Positions 23,882-36,712 of a DNA stretch of 64,000 nt are shown one piece after another. The DNA lies in assembly GCA_013396525.1 (NCBI GenBank), contig VWYX01000669.1, forward strand, positions 405,080-469,079. The letters run 5' to 3'. Position numbers and translations under genes: made by a program. The notes beneath the pieces are model-generated. The model was not told where the DNA came from. It searched no databases and saw only the letters and a program-made list of their open reading frames with translations. The stretch is from Chaetorhynchus papuensis. Taxonomy: Eukaryota; Chordata; Aves; Passeriformes; Rhipiduridae. Numbering within the stretch: the first letter of the stretch is position 1; each line of letters opens with the position of its first letter.

Positions 23882-26800
23882 TGAGGTTAATCCTGGAAGC
23901 ACCCTGGTCTAATGGAAGCGTGCTACACTCACCTCCTGGAGCAGTTTGGAGACCAAAAGTGGTAGCCTGAGTGCACAGTGCATGAGGAGCAATGGCTTTG
24001 ACTCCAGAAACCCAGAGCGTGGGGCATTTTTGGTTGCAGCTCTCTGATGTTAGGTGCAGGATGCTCTGGCTCATGCTTCCTGTGTTAGAAATGGATGAAA
24101 AGAGTTATCTTCTCTTGTAGCAGCAGTGCTAAATGCATCTCTTCACCAATGTTTTCTCTTGGACAGAAAATTTCAATGTGAGCAAGAGGGGTGTTCCTGC
24201 AGTACCCACTTATCTAATCATTTGTAGCAGTCAAAAATGCTCTGTGTTTCTCAACCTTTATTTTCCATTCCCCTCCTTTTGCAGTGAGCTAATCCCCATT
24301 CCAGGAGGATATTTCATCTGCTTTAGTTACCTCTTAAGCAAAAGTTCTGCCCTGACATCCTTCAGGCTTCATGGCTTGGGAAAATCTCCTGAACTTCTTC
24401 TCCTGAGCCTCCTCCCACGAGGTCCAGGTACCTCAGCTCCAGATAAAGGAGGACTGACTCTCCCTGCATCCAACTGCAAAACTTAAAATAACACATGGCA
24501 GAAATGCTTGGCTCAAGGAAAAGAACCTGAGGCCTAAATATGGAGATGTAAACAAATTAAAATTAACAGGATTTGAACTAGATGTCTTCTCTGCATGGAT
24601 TTTCAATTCTGCAAGAGCAGTCACTGGGACAGAGATCTGTAATTAAGAGAAATTGTTGGGGATGGGAGGAAGTTTCCAATAGTTTATGCCTGCATTTTGA
24701 AAAGTCTGCTTGCTTGAGCAGCACTGATTCCAGCAGTTCCTGTTTTGGAGATTTTGGAATCTGAATATTTTTCTAAATAGATAATTTAAATTTATGTTCC
24801 TGGAATTCATGTCCATGTCTTAAAATGAGATATGTGAGATACTATTGATAATACCTTTTAGCCACAATTCAGAGTTTGATGGTTACTCCCTGGCACAGAT
24901 GTCTGTCCCCTAAAAAAGCAGATTAAATGATAGTGAGGATGGGTGGCTGCTTAGAGGAGTAAGGGGAAAAAACCAAAGATCCAGGGTGAAGGAGTTGTCA
25001 CTTTTTCATTTAGTTTGTTGTAGGATTGCTCCAAGCAGAAATTATTCCATGACACAGTTTTCTCTACATGTTACCCAGGGACTACTTCTCAAAGAAAGAG
25101 GGATCTTTGACAGCACCCTGGGATAGTGGTGAGCTGGGAAGGAGACAGCTGGGAGAATGAACTATTTATTCCTGCCTCTGAAGAAATGCCTACTTTCTCG
25201 CTTTGGCTGGGGATCTCCTAAATTCATTTGGGCCAAGTTGAGAATTAGGTATGTCCCTTCAGGGGAAATGTCACTGACATATGGAACAAGGAGTTCTGAA
25301 AAATGCATGTGATATTTCAATCATTTTTGGTTTGGTTTCTGTGTTTGTTTGCTTGGCTGTGTTCCTCAGTAAATGGGAGGGAGCTACATCCAGCCTGGTA
25401 GGAGTGGCTCTTGGAACTGTATTTTTCCTTACTGTAGCCGTCCCATCATTCTCTCATACAGCTGGAAGGTGGAGACACACAAGGAAGGCAACCAGGACAA
25501 GTGCAAATAAATCATTTTCATCCAGTTCACACGCTGTAGCGACTGTGTTTTCAACACACCAAAGAAGCTGCTGGTTTTATTTTATAGACAAAATCAAACA
25601 GGTTTATGAAGTTCCAGGTCTCACCGGGGGTGGTAACAAATAGAGTCCTTTGCTTGTTTTTCTAAGTTTCCTTATGAATTTGCCATTTTCTGAACTCCTG
25701 AGAACAGCTTTGTGATGCAGGTTCACAATCTTGTTTTGTAACAGAATTCCTGTGTGATGTGGTGGAAAAGACAGACTGTGTCACACTTAAAAGGAAAAGG
25801 TTACTGATCCTCCCTACAGGTGCTGCCCAGGCTGTTCATCTCTGGGTTGCTGAGGTGTTATTTTGAGGTGGTTTCTGCTGTACACAAAGCATCACAACCT
25901 CACTGAGAGTAGCGTGCACTCAGAAAGAGATGCTTTTCAAGTTTTGCTGAGAGATGGAGAACACAACAGTTTTAGCAGGACTGCATTTTCCACACCAACT
26001 GATATTCAGCTGAACAAAACCAATGCTGGAAAGACTTCATAGACCTCTCTGAAATGTGTGTATTACTGAACTGGCATAGAATTTCTAAGCACTCTTACTT
26101 GTTTTGGTATCTTGTCTTAGTTATTATAACTTTCACCATTTAGAAAGCAAAGTCAATTCATTAACCATCAAAAACAAAGCAAGAAACACACCTGTGCTGT
26201 AGCAAACTACAAGTACTGAGATGTTCTTTCCCACAGACAGTTTAGAGACAAAGGATATGGGTGATACAGAAAATAGAAGAAACAAATGGCATCTAAATAA
26301 TCTATCTGCTCAAGCTCTCTGTTCCAACCCAACACCTGTTGATGAGGTACCCTATAAACATCAAACATCCTGTGTGATGGAAACTAGATTTTTGGTTTTG
26401 GTTTTGTTGGGTTTTTTTATTCTTCCTTGGTTTGTGGGCACGAGTGAGGAAAGAGACATTTTAGACAGCAAAACCCTGCCAGAGGAGTGAGAGTTCAATG
26501 CACTGATTTCAGTGCAGTTCCTTTGTAAGAATCCTTGTTGCCACAGCCACCTTCCCTCACAAACTCAATCCCTCTGTGTCCCTCCCCACCCCAATTTTAC
26601 CCAGTGCTCAGTTTGATGTCAATAATTTTTCATACTCAATGTCTACTTTTCAGATTCAGATTTCACCAGAACCGATTTTTCCCTTCTTGCACATAAACAG
26701 AAAATGAAACAGCAAAATGGATTTACAGTCTTGAATCCCCCAGCTTCCTAAAAGCCCCTTCTGTAGAGATGCATCATGTCAGTGTGTGTGGAATACCAGC

Positions 26801-28594
26801 TGTCTAAGGCTGCCAGGAAATTTTGGGAAATAACCCACAAGGGCATGCTGAAGAAACTGACAGAAAATTTGGCGTTGAGGGGCATCCTCCACAAAGATTG
26901 AATTCTTGATTTTGTGATGTGTCCTGCTTGATCTTTCAAGTTTCAACACCGTGCTATTGGATTTCATCTTAATCACTTCAGCAAATATTCTGCTGCAGTC
27001 TATTCTTTCTGAAATCCTGTCATAGCGAGTTCCTGTCATAGCATAAGCAAGAGGATGACAAAGTCCCTTTGTAGCAATTAATATTGCAGCCACAGCAGAC
27101 AAGAGTTGGCAATTGAACTTCGCTCTTTTCTATGATGACACAAATCTGGTGTCAGTTTGCCTTGATCAATTACTCAAGATGGAAGGTAGTACAAGTGAAA
27201 GCAGGACCTAATAATGCTTTAAATATTAGTATTACATATTATGAAGCTGTCTCGTAAAAAGTAAAGATTTTGTGATAGAATTATTCGAAGTGAAAAGCCC
27301 ATTTCAGGCTTTTAGGCTCCACAGTTGGCACATGTACGTCCTTGCAGCGAGGGAATAAAATCGTCTTGCTCTTACCTACTGCTTTAAATAAAAGATCTGA
27401 AAACTTAACTTCTTTCTTAAAAACCTTAAGCTACAAGACTTCTGCTCTCCAAATCAGTGTGTTCACTTAACATGCAGTGAGCTAGACTTGAAAGGTCACA
27501 AGGGAGCACTGAATCATTATCTATTTGAAAGAATTAAGAGATAAGGGGGGAAAAAAGTCAAGTCTATTTTTAGCTTTGAAATTTATGGCCATGATAGCAT
27601 CTGGCCAAATGAAAGTGATCTGATCAAAAAGCTGAAAGGCAAAGATATCTATCCTTCATGCATCTTTTAAAAGCACTGCAAGCCAAGATGTTGGAACCTT
27701 AGGGAAGAAGTTAATCTTACCTTCAACTGAAAGATTTACTAAAGCCTGTGGCAAAGAATTTAAATGTTAACAGATCAATTTCTCTTGCAGAAATACAATT
27801 CTACCGATTCTTTGGCATTTGTTATTAATCTAAAGGCAAGGCTCCACAGAAAAGGCAATTTAGCTTTGTATAATAAGACCACATGAAATGATGCAGGCAT
27901 TAAGAGCTTCTTTGTCACCTCAGAGTTGGAGGATTAGGCTGCTTTAAGTAGCTAAAGGTAGTCAAGTCACTGAGACTCTCCAGTCTCACATCTCCAATCC
28001 AATCCCATCTCTCCAATCCCCAAACCTGTAGGGAAGAAACTGCTTGAGCACTTTAAAAAAAGTTATACCAGTGTATAAGGCTGCATATAAGAATATATTT
28101 TTAAGGAAATGCTAATTCAAATGAGGTTTGAAAATGGTGAGAACTGGGATCACTTTGATATATTTTAAAATAGGCGGCATAATCCAAATTAATTTCCCAG
28201 GGCAGTTTTGTCCCCTGCACTTTTGCTCCCTCCCTTGGGTAGACAGTTCATTATTTTAGCAGAAGTTGATTTTTCCAGGGAGCCATGGCCACAAAAGTAT
28301 GTTGCCTTCCAGAAAGTTGCAAGACTGGGTCCAACACATGAATGCAAATGCTGATCTCACCCCTACTCCAAAGGAATTTCTGTGGCTTTTGTGTGGTACT
28401 GCCTCGGAGACCAGCTTTTGAAACAACAGCTGCTGCACTGGCAACAAGACAGAGCTTTTTGAAAGCCTTGCAAAAGATATTTACTCCCTTCATACGTACA
28501 GGCTGTGAACGCCAGATTTGCTCAAAAAACCCAGATTTTAAAATAAAACCTCATGTGGAAACCTCTTGTTTCCCTGGCAGATTTCTCCATGTTG

Positions 28595-28600
28595 TCCTGT
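28595..28600. repeat. Target-site duplication TCCTGT, left copy
   Basis: TCCTGT lies directly left of the solo LTR and is repeated exactly at 28990-28995. A 6-bp duplication is the usual size for ERVK (class II) and alpharetrovirus-like integration. Confidence 0.85.
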
Positions 28601-28989
28601 TGCAGCATTCACGCAGGGGCATAGACTTCACACAAGACGGAGAAGTGCAAAGACCTTTATTGTGCAGTGACAATTACCTAAATACCAGCCCACAAACTGG
28701 ATATAACCTCATATAAACAGGAAAGATGCTTCCCAGAGTGTCCCCCAGTCACCTGGAGTATTGCCTGGATATTCCCTATTATGGTAATAGGTAAACAATA
28801 CCCTATAAGGTCACAAACCACAATCTTCCCACACGATTGGTCAAGAAGGCCACAAACCCGTAATTCTCTTTTCCAGCCCATCTCAGGTGACCTGGATGTG
28901 TTTCCATGGTTACCTCCAGGCCTAGGGAAGAGGCCTATTCTAGGCCTTCCAGGCCTGCTTTTCTATAACACCCATGGTGTTACCCTACA
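28601..28989 (-). mobile_element. Solo LTR of an ERVK-like endogenous retrovirus
   Basis: This 389-bp unit has exact TG...CA ends (minus strand TGTAGGGTAACACC to GAATGCTGCA) and is bounded by the 6-bp direct repeat TCCTGT. On the minus strand the U3 carries CCATGGAAACACATCC and a CCAAT-like site (GACCAATCG). AT-rich TATA-like stretches (TTTATATGAGG and TTATATCC) come next. A polyadenylation signal AATAAA lies at plus coordinates 28656-28661, followed by GGTCTTTGCACTTCTCCGTC. That order is U3-R-U5 of a retrovirus. No gag, pol or env flanks it, so the provirus has been lost by LTR-LTR recombination. The class assignment rests on the 6-bp duplication. The exact duplication and intact ends suggest a fairly recent insertion. 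Confidence 0.9.
28656..28661 (-). promoter_or_regulatory. Polyadenylation signal of the solo LTR
   Basis: On the minus strand this reads AATAAA, followed within the LTR by a GT-rich stretch. It is in the position expected for the R region. Confidence 0.7.
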
Positions 28990-28995
28990 TCCTGT
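28990..28995. repeat. Target-site duplication TCCTGT, right copy
   Basis: This is an exact copy of 28595-28600 and directly abuts the right end of the solo LTR. Confidence 0.85.
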
Positions 28996-31900
28996 ATCAT
29001 GGAAATGCCACCCCCCAACAGCAGCAGCATGGAAGAGTCACCAATTATTTTCTGCATTCTTCACAGAAACACGGGAAGAAAGGCTTTAATGAGCGTGGTA
29101 AGAAATAGGATCTGTTGGTCAGAAAAATTAAATTTGCAATGTTGGTGATCTTCAAGTTGCAGGAGAACAAGATCCACGGCTGTCCATTTCGGACCAAAAT
29201 TATGCAGAATTTCTTTTCTTGTGACATCCTTGCTGTCACACCATGTTTAGTCTTCTCCATGATGAGCAGTCCAGCAATCCCAGGCACTGATGATACTGTT
29301 TTACTGATGTGATATCTATTGATCTTATGTCTGGCTTGTCCATTAGATTTCCTTGGATTGGAAGAAGTTTTGCTGGCTAGATCCCCAGCAAACTGAGTCC
29401 TGGTGGACAAGTTTTCCATATCTGCATTTCTTCCCATTATTTATAAGGCATAAATCATTCCTTTATCTGGCAGGCACTTCAATTTACATCTTTTTTTGAC
29501 ATAATTCTCACACATAAGTGCAGTGTGGCAAGAACAGGCACAAATGTTGCCTCCACTTTACCCTCGTGCTCATTACTTTTTGCACTTAACTTTCTGCATG
29601 GTCCTCATCGCACAAAGGTAGAAGTAATTTCTGAATGCTCTGTTAAAGGGAGTTGCAGTCAGGTTGACAAAAAAAATTTGTTCAAAGAGTCACCATTCTG
29701 CGTGGGCATCCAGAAGGGGTTTCTAGAGATTCCAAAGGCTGTGGGTTTAACAGTGCAGAAAAAACAGGTGCAGCAGACACCCAAAATAAGAAAAGCAGCC
29801 TTCCCCTTTCAGTGTCATGGGTCAGCAATAAAGCAAGATAAGCAATGTGACAGTAACAAGAGTTTTGTGAAAGCCTCTTTCAAAGATAAAACTTTTAAGT
29901 GAAATATCTCATCTTAGTGAACCCTTTAACTTCTTTACACATATCCTCCCCCTGTACTGATGCAACTGAAAATTATTTGTACAATTAGAGAGCTTGAAAG
30001 TACCACTACCTTCTACCACTGCTTTCAGGAAAAAGAGAGATGCCTTTGTGTTTTGAATACTGATTGAAGGTTGGGAATCTGAAGGTTAGTGCTAGGTGGA
30101 AGCAATCTAATCCTCTAAAAAATGAAACCTTGCTCTGACAGTCATCCTTTCTACACTTCTTGCTGGGTGTTGAAATGTGCTCAGTTCAGAGCTGCTGCAG
30201 CCCCCCCAAAGACACAGTCTGTGTGTAGAGCTGAGTTTTCCCTTCCTTACACGAGACCCCTGCAATGGTGTTAAAGCTTTACTAAGCCCACAAGTTTAAG
30301 CCATTTCAGCTCATGACTCCTGAATTGCCTTTTTTCTTCATTGCAAATTTATAATTGTTTTCCCATCTACTGTTGGCAATGCCTTTCAGGGAAAAGCCAG
30401 GCAAAGTTCCACTCCAGTGCTCCCTCCTTCTCTGTAACTTTCACCTGGGCTGGGAGAAGCTGCTGCCCAAGTCACATCCCTCTCCAAGCTTCCTGTGCAC
30501 ATACTTCTGTCTCCAATCTGCCTCTACACCACACTGCCTTGATTTGCACTATCCTCCTGTTGTACTACATCTCTGCCATTCCTTATGTCCTCATACATCT
30601 GTCCAGCCTGGATTTTGCTTTTTCCTTCTTTTTTACCTTTTTTTTTCTCTCTCTCCTTGCAGCTGTTGTTTCCCACACACTCGTGTGTCCCCTGCATCCC
30701 TGTCGCACTTGATCCTGAGCATTGACTGCCCTCAGAGCCAGAGGAGGCTGCTCCAGGTACCCACAGCCCTTCAGATCCATCAGCACAGGGCACAAGGCTG
30801 TCTGCAAACCAAATTATCCTTCAAGGGTTCCCAGAGGCTTGCAGCTTGTGGAAACACCATGAGGCTGCCATGGCTCTCTAGTTAAAGAAGCAAGACAATA
30901 TTTCTATTGGAGAATCAGGTAGTCATTCTGTTTCAGGGTGCATTCAATTAACAAACAGGTTTTATATAAATATGTATGGTGGTAATCCGTCATTCAAGTC
31001 AAATGTCTGATACCCCATTTTACTACTAATGATAGTGGGGGGGTTGTCTTGGTGTCCTATATAAAATTCCACATCCATACATGAATCTTAAATGTAAATG
31101 TTACTTGTTGGATTGTTTTGTCTATTACTACAACTCTTATCTATTTTTTATTTCAAAATATGTAAATATTTACCCTGACAAACTAGCTTAAGGTAGAGCA
31201 ACATCTTGCACACATTCTTCAGATCTTAATTTTGAGCTACAGCTGAACTGGCCATGAGCCCCTTTTTGGGGCTGAACTTTTGAGACTCTGCTTTCAGTTA
31301 AGATCCCTCTCCCAGAAGAACTTTGACTGTTTATGTTCCAGGCTTTTGTTTCTACTACTCTGCAAAGTATAGTGCTAAGTCTCCGCAGGAAGTGTGAAGA
31401 TACACCACCTCCAGAAGCGTGTGGTACCAAATGTGTGTTCTTTAAACACATCAACAAGATCAGGAAACAGCTGCAGGGGCCGGATCGCAGCACACAGCCA
31501 GGCTAAATGAACAGCCACTCTCCTGATACAAGTTCTTCATTAGCTGACGAAGCCAACTTGAGCCTACTGTATCCAGTTTTAACTGCAGATCAGACATGAG
31601 GAGTCTAATTCAGGCAAGCTATAAATTACACTACATGCTCATTCTTTGTCATGATCTCCAATCTGTTCCTCCAGTGAAATCTTGGAAATATTTCTTTCAG
31701 TACTATATTAAGCTAAGAGGATGGTATGGATTTTTTGTACAGTGTGTAATGATCCATTTTACAGGCTTATGAATCTGTATAAATGCTGTATTAGCGGCCT
31801 GAAAGGTCTGTCTTCTAAACTGACATTTTCTACAGCAGCTGGTGTTCCAGAAGAAAACAATTTGTCTGCTTAGGCCACATACAGTTCTTGAGAAAAATAG

Positions 31901-34900
31901 GATTTCCTACTGCAGTGCCATCTTTGACATTTTCCTGAGGCTTTAGGATTAAATATAGCCAGCCTTGCTATGGATTCGTCTCAGTTTCAGCTTTTCCAAA
32001 TTTAAATGTTCCAGAAAGTTAGCTTCGAGATGTAGTAAACCTATTCAGTGGCACCCACAGGGTCAACTGGATTTTCCAGCATCTATTAAAGTTAGGAAAA
32101 CCCTATTAAACTGTCTTATCCTGCTAAGACCAAATTCAGCTGGAGGTGCATGTTCCCCCAAAATATATACTACAAGCCTGCCCTTCTCATTCTCCTCAGC
32201 CAATACTAGTCCATGCACAGAAGGACCATGAACTTGCTGACTGAGAGAGAAGAGAGCAGGGAGGGTTATTTGGGCAGAGCTGTAGTAAAAATTGCTCTTG
32301 CACTATTCTCCAGAGGCTTCTACCCTGCAAGGATCTTAATTCTCCAGCAGCTTGTTTTGTACTCACCCACAAACCCACTGTCTGCATCTTCCTCCCTGCC
32401 AGTTTACACCTGAGTGGAATTTCTCCATCAGCTGCAAGGAGAAGCGGCTGGTCTGAAGTTCCAGTGGTGAAGCAGCTCTCTGGAGCAATCAGCAAGGCTG
32501 CTGGACTCTGGCCAGCTGTGACTGACCCTTCCCTTCCCAGCAGCCAAGGTACCGACGGGTCTGGGGGTGAGCTCTTTCACAGCTCTTCCGGCATCGGGTT
32601 CGTACAACCAACCCCTCATAAATCAGAACCAAGGCTTGAAAACCAAGTGTCCCAAAAGTTATTTCTTATGCCTGGAAAAAAAAAAATCCACGTGAAGAAG
32701 GAGAGGATATATGGCACTTGGCAGTAACAAGGGACAAGAGAGTTTATTCGTGGTCGATGCAAAAGACAGTTAAAGATATGTTTGTTTTCCTCTGGAAGAG
32801 ACTGTGTTTATTAAACAAAAAATAACTCTTCTAATGTACCATGAGTTATCACAGACAACTTTTTTTTTTTTTTAATACAGATCTTGCGTTTGTAAATACC
32901 TTGCAAAAGGATTCTCTGACCACTGCTATTCAGAAGAAGCACTGGCCGAGCTTTTATATTTCTGTTTTGCACATGTGCCGGTGTTTTATCACTCAGGCAA
33001 ATAAAAAGTAAAGTCCAAATGCTCCCTGAAAATGACAGTATTTGGAGAAATGTTCAGTTGGACTTTTCAATCTTTTTATATATACTGTTAGGAAAAAAAA
33101 CCCAACAAAACCAGTCAAATTACCCATGCTGTTCTGAGTCCACTGATAGTGAGGTCTGTCTCTGCTCCCCAAGAAAGAATTGCCTTTCCAGGGCCAGGCT
33201 AGGTAGCAAACATACAGAAATTATATCCTGCAGAAAACTAATTTCAAAAAGTAGTGTTTGAAAGGAGAGGATGCTAAGATTTGTCTTGAATTTTTGAGCA
33301 TCAGGGGGCAGACAACTGCAAAGTTTATTGCTGGTATCAACAGCCTTTAAGAGATCCACAGTCTTCCAAGTTCAGAATAACTGTGATTTTTAAATCAGTA
33401 ATTGATAGTGTCTTTCTCTCCCTCAAGTGTTCACAGAATGCTGAAGCCTTGGCAGCAATGCAGATTGGAATGTTAACTGTTTCCCAGGATAGGCTGCACT
33501 CGTTTTTTAGGCATTTTATTGCAGGTCAGGATAATTTAACTTTAAATGTTCATGATCACTTTTAAAGAGCTTGTTGTCAGGAAATGTCAGAAAGCTATGT
33601 ACATCTTCATGAATGTAACAGAGATGTTTCAAATCACTTCATGAACTGCAAATAAACTTTAAAAAGACTGCCAAGGAAATAGTGAGTTAGAAAATGGTGG
33701 TGATGTGACTAACTTCTCCTATTTTGTGTTCCCACCAATCTTCAAAGAACTAAAAATACTTCTTTTAAAATTAACCTTCTGAAAGTAGTTTTTCAGCATA
33801 TCCAATTTCTTTACAAGTTTACTACCCAAATTAGACCTTTAAAATTCTGGTCTTGGAAGGAGAACAAAAAGAATAAGCACAGCATTTTTCCTAAAATTTG
33901 TTCTGATTACAGGCTATACATTTATATTTATGTTTTGGTGACTGGGTACTCATCCTTCCTCAGCAAATCCTAGAAAGGTATTGACAGAGTCAGTTGCCAA
34001 CTGGCTGGACTGGAAGACTGAAAACTACCTCCAGTTGTTACTGGTGTGACAAGTAGCACTGGTTTTGTCCTCCACCCCTCGGTGTTGCCCAATCCACACC
34101 TGCCTGACCTCTTGTCCCCTGTCCTGCACTGCCCTGTCCTGTCCCTGTCCACAGCCTTCCTCCAAAAACAAGGACCATGGCTTCCAGGTCACTCGAGGAA
34201 GTGGACTGTAGTCCACAGGGCATAAACTTGGTTTTTAGGAATTCCAGTGTCCTGAGGCAACCCACCTCACAGCTTTCTGAAGGAAAGGTCAGGTCGGTAA
34301 AAATAGAGGCATAGAAATTCTGCCAGAATCCTCCTCTCTCTGCAGAACATTTTGCTTTGGTTTATTTTCGATGGGAAGGATATTCCTCAGGGAATTTCTA
34401 ACTGGCTGACCTTGTACACCTTCACACACACATACCCCGTTCATGGCACCACTGCTGGCACTGGGATTTCACCAGATTGTGTCTGGGAATCTGATTTATC
34501 ATTCAAGGATGGCCTGGATCTTGATTCTGGGAAGCTGGATTTGTTTCATTCCCTGCAGTTTGCTTAGACTAAAGAAGGTGCAGACACATTCCTTCTGCGT
34601 ATTCATGCTGCTGTTCTTCAGCTTTTCGAGGTAACGTCTTTATGGCCTTTCCTTCAGCGTGTGGTTTTGACTCTAGGCAGCATATTTTCTTATTAAAGTT
34701 ACTGTCTACTAATTATCATCTTAAATCCTGCAGTAAAACACAGCTTTTCCTCACGCTGCCTGAAGAAATCTCTGTTTCTCCCTCAGTATTGCTGGCCATG
34801 AGAGATTTTTTTTATCTATTTTTTTGCAAGCAGCCTTTCAACCCTCTGGTCCTTGCACTGCTACAACACCTCTAACTGCCTCTTTATTCACCAAGGGAAG

Positions 34901-36608
34901 TAGTTAAACATTTACTCTATTTATAGGAGTGATTTGGAATTAGGCACATGCTGGCAGATCTTCTAGAGTGCAGTTACCCACTGGAACAAAGCATGTCCAT
35001 AAAACCAATTTGGGTCAGTAGCTTTGCACCTCCTGTAGCTATTGCAGCAAAGGCAAAGCAGGACACTCCCGAGTTTGAACAACAGTGTTCAAGCCTGCCA
35101 CACCAGAGAAGGCAATGGGAAAATCTAGCTCAGTGGGCTAAAATTGGAAATAAATTAAGGGAGTTGGGAAATTATCATTTACAAAGCATGACTAGGCTTC
35201 AGTCAAGGCAAGACATATAATTTACTTTTCTCCAACACTAGTTGTCTTCACACTTTGACCAAATTACTTTCATTTTCTTGCTTTATTGATATGTCCTTTC
35301 CTTCTGTTCCTTTGAAGCCAGCATGGCAAGGACAAGAAACAGGCTTGCCAAAGAAGCTGCCAAAATAACACTACCCAAAGTGAAGTATGTACCTTTTTCC
35401 TGGGTCTGGATTCATTTCAGTCTGATGGAATGGAGCCCAGTATTCAAACAGCTTGTTGTGAAGGTCATCCCATATTGCAACGCTTAATTAGCAGCATATA
35501 TATATATATATATATATACACATATGCATATATATATGCATGTCTGTATACATATAGATCTTTATATATAAGTATGAAATATATATATCAGAGGATGGGA
35601 GGTAGCGACTGGAACAAATGCTTAGGAGGAGTGAATAAATCAGCTTGTGAAAAAATGGAAGAACCTCCTCATTCTTGATTACTTGAAGCCTCAGTGGAGC
35701 CTAGAATTGGATCATCATCGGGAATCAGGGCAAGGAGCATCGCTGGGAGAGGCTACAAGGAATTAATTGCAAGCAAGAATGTTCTGATGCAAAACTGACT
35801 GCAAACACAAAGTCATTAATTTTTAAATATAAGAAAAAGCATGACAGGGTATTAAGTCTCTCAGCACAGTGGAACCCAAAGGATTTTTGTTCAAATTCCA
35901 ACAGCAAATGTTTGCAGAGAAAAAATTGTTTTAGTGCTTTGCTGAACAGTTTGTATTTCATGAATTCTGCTCTGAAAATGGTGTGTGAAGGGTACAGAAT
36001 AAACCAGAGACAATAATTTCAGTTCAGGAAATGTAATTTGAAAAAGGGGAGTGAAAAATTGTACGTGTATGCTGTATATAAGTGTATGCACTTGTGAAAG
36101 TACCCTTACTAATGATAAGCTGTAAATTAATTATAAGTTATTCCAAATAATTCATAATCCATGATTCATATTTTGGACACACTTCAGTGGAGGTTACATC
36201 CAAGAGGGCAGGGGAATGAGCTGATTTTTAGGCAGTTTTCCCTTTGTGGTTGTGGCCGTGCCCTTCTCCCGTGTCTGTCTTCCTCGGGACATGCTCAGCT
36301 GTCCAGGGGACATCACCACTGCTCTGAAAGCATCAACCCCTGCCAGCTCCAGGCCCTTTCCTGCAGGGCCATGTGGGCACTGAAGGTGCTGTGAAGCAGC
36401 TTTGCAAGGTGTCTGTGTCAGAGGATCAAGGTGAGATTGCATGGATTCGCCGTCCTCAGCTCCTTCCCCAGCACCGTGGTTGAAATTTTCTGCTAAGAGT
36501 ATCCTAAATTACAGATTAACTGATGTAACCCCCAGAAAAGTGCTGCCCTGGATTATCAATATTCTATTAAAAGCCTTTAATATCTATAATTGAAGTCATT
36601 TTGATTGC
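28996..36608. other. Intergenic or intronic DNA, no gene recognised
   Basis: No exon or RNA gene is supported in these 7.6 kb. The plus-strand ORF at 30355-30885 (176 codons) lies in pyrimidine-rich DNA (about 30480-30720) and is shadowed by two minus-strand ORFs, so chance is the likely cause. A T-run lies at about 32861-32873. The AT repeat at 35496-35589 is listed separately. Confidence 0.6.
35496..35589. repeat. AT-rich microsatellite with perfect palindrome
   Basis: An (AT)n run at 35496-35518 continues as imperfect AT/GC-interrupted repeat to about 35589. Inside it, 35524-35541 is a perfect 18-bp palindrome (ATGCATATATATATGCAT). Such sequences readily form cruciforms and vary in length. 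Confidence 0.9.
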
Positions 36609-36712
36609 ACAGTGCCCGGCATTATTTAATACTTTCATCAATAACCTGTATGATAGAAAAAGCATTAGCTGATTGAGTTTTCAGGTGGGAACGTGGGAGG
36701 AACTGCAACTGA
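36609..36712 (+). mobile_element. CR1 LINE fragment, reverse-transcriptase core
   Basis: In the frame starting at 36622 this encodes LFNTFINNLYD, a decayed form of the LFNIFINDLDD block of CR1 reverse transcriptase. A stop follows 16 codons in, and then the remnant 'gagttttcaggtgggaa' stands where the FADD catalytic box should be. About 100 bases are recognisable. Neither end of the element is preserved. It is non-functional. Confidence 0.65.

Larger units (their letters stand above)
22578..28594. other. Intergenic or intronic DNA, no gene recognised
   Basis: This is 6 kb without a gene that I can support. It contains the longest ORF of the window (22734-23384, plus, 216 codons), which ends in a run of phenylalanines encoded by the T tract at 23284-23312 and shows no domain. 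A plus-strand frame at 26221-26490 ends with a hydrophobic segment (VLVLLGFFILPWFVG) and a short acidic tail. It could mimic a small membrane protein, but nothing else supports it. Confidence 0.6.

Noticed and set aside
26371..26490. Possible small membrane or secreted peptide (METRFLVLVLL...)
   Set aside because: A hydrophobic segment followed by an acidic tail is suggestive, but the frame has no conserved partner that I recognise and is short enough to be chance.
30355..30885. 176-codon ORF, plus strand
   Set aside because: Pyrimidine-rich low-complexity origin, with overlapping frames on both strands.
30990..31080. TATATAAAA near 31060 as an LTR promoter
   Set aside because: No LTR ends, no polyadenylation signal at a fitting distance, no family match.
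35126..35137. tRNA A-box-like TAGCTCAGTGGG
   Set aside because: No B box (GGTTCRANNCC) at a suitable distance and no cloverleaf arms.
35326..35381. Exon-like stretch: pyrimidine tract, AAG, ATG-led basic peptide, then GTATGT
   Set aside because: The splice-like signals are weak (AAG acceptor), the peptide MARTRNRLAKEAAK resembles nothing I know, and only one short frame supports it.
35430..35678. ORF with IYIYIYIY run
   Set aside because: Translation of the AT microsatellite.
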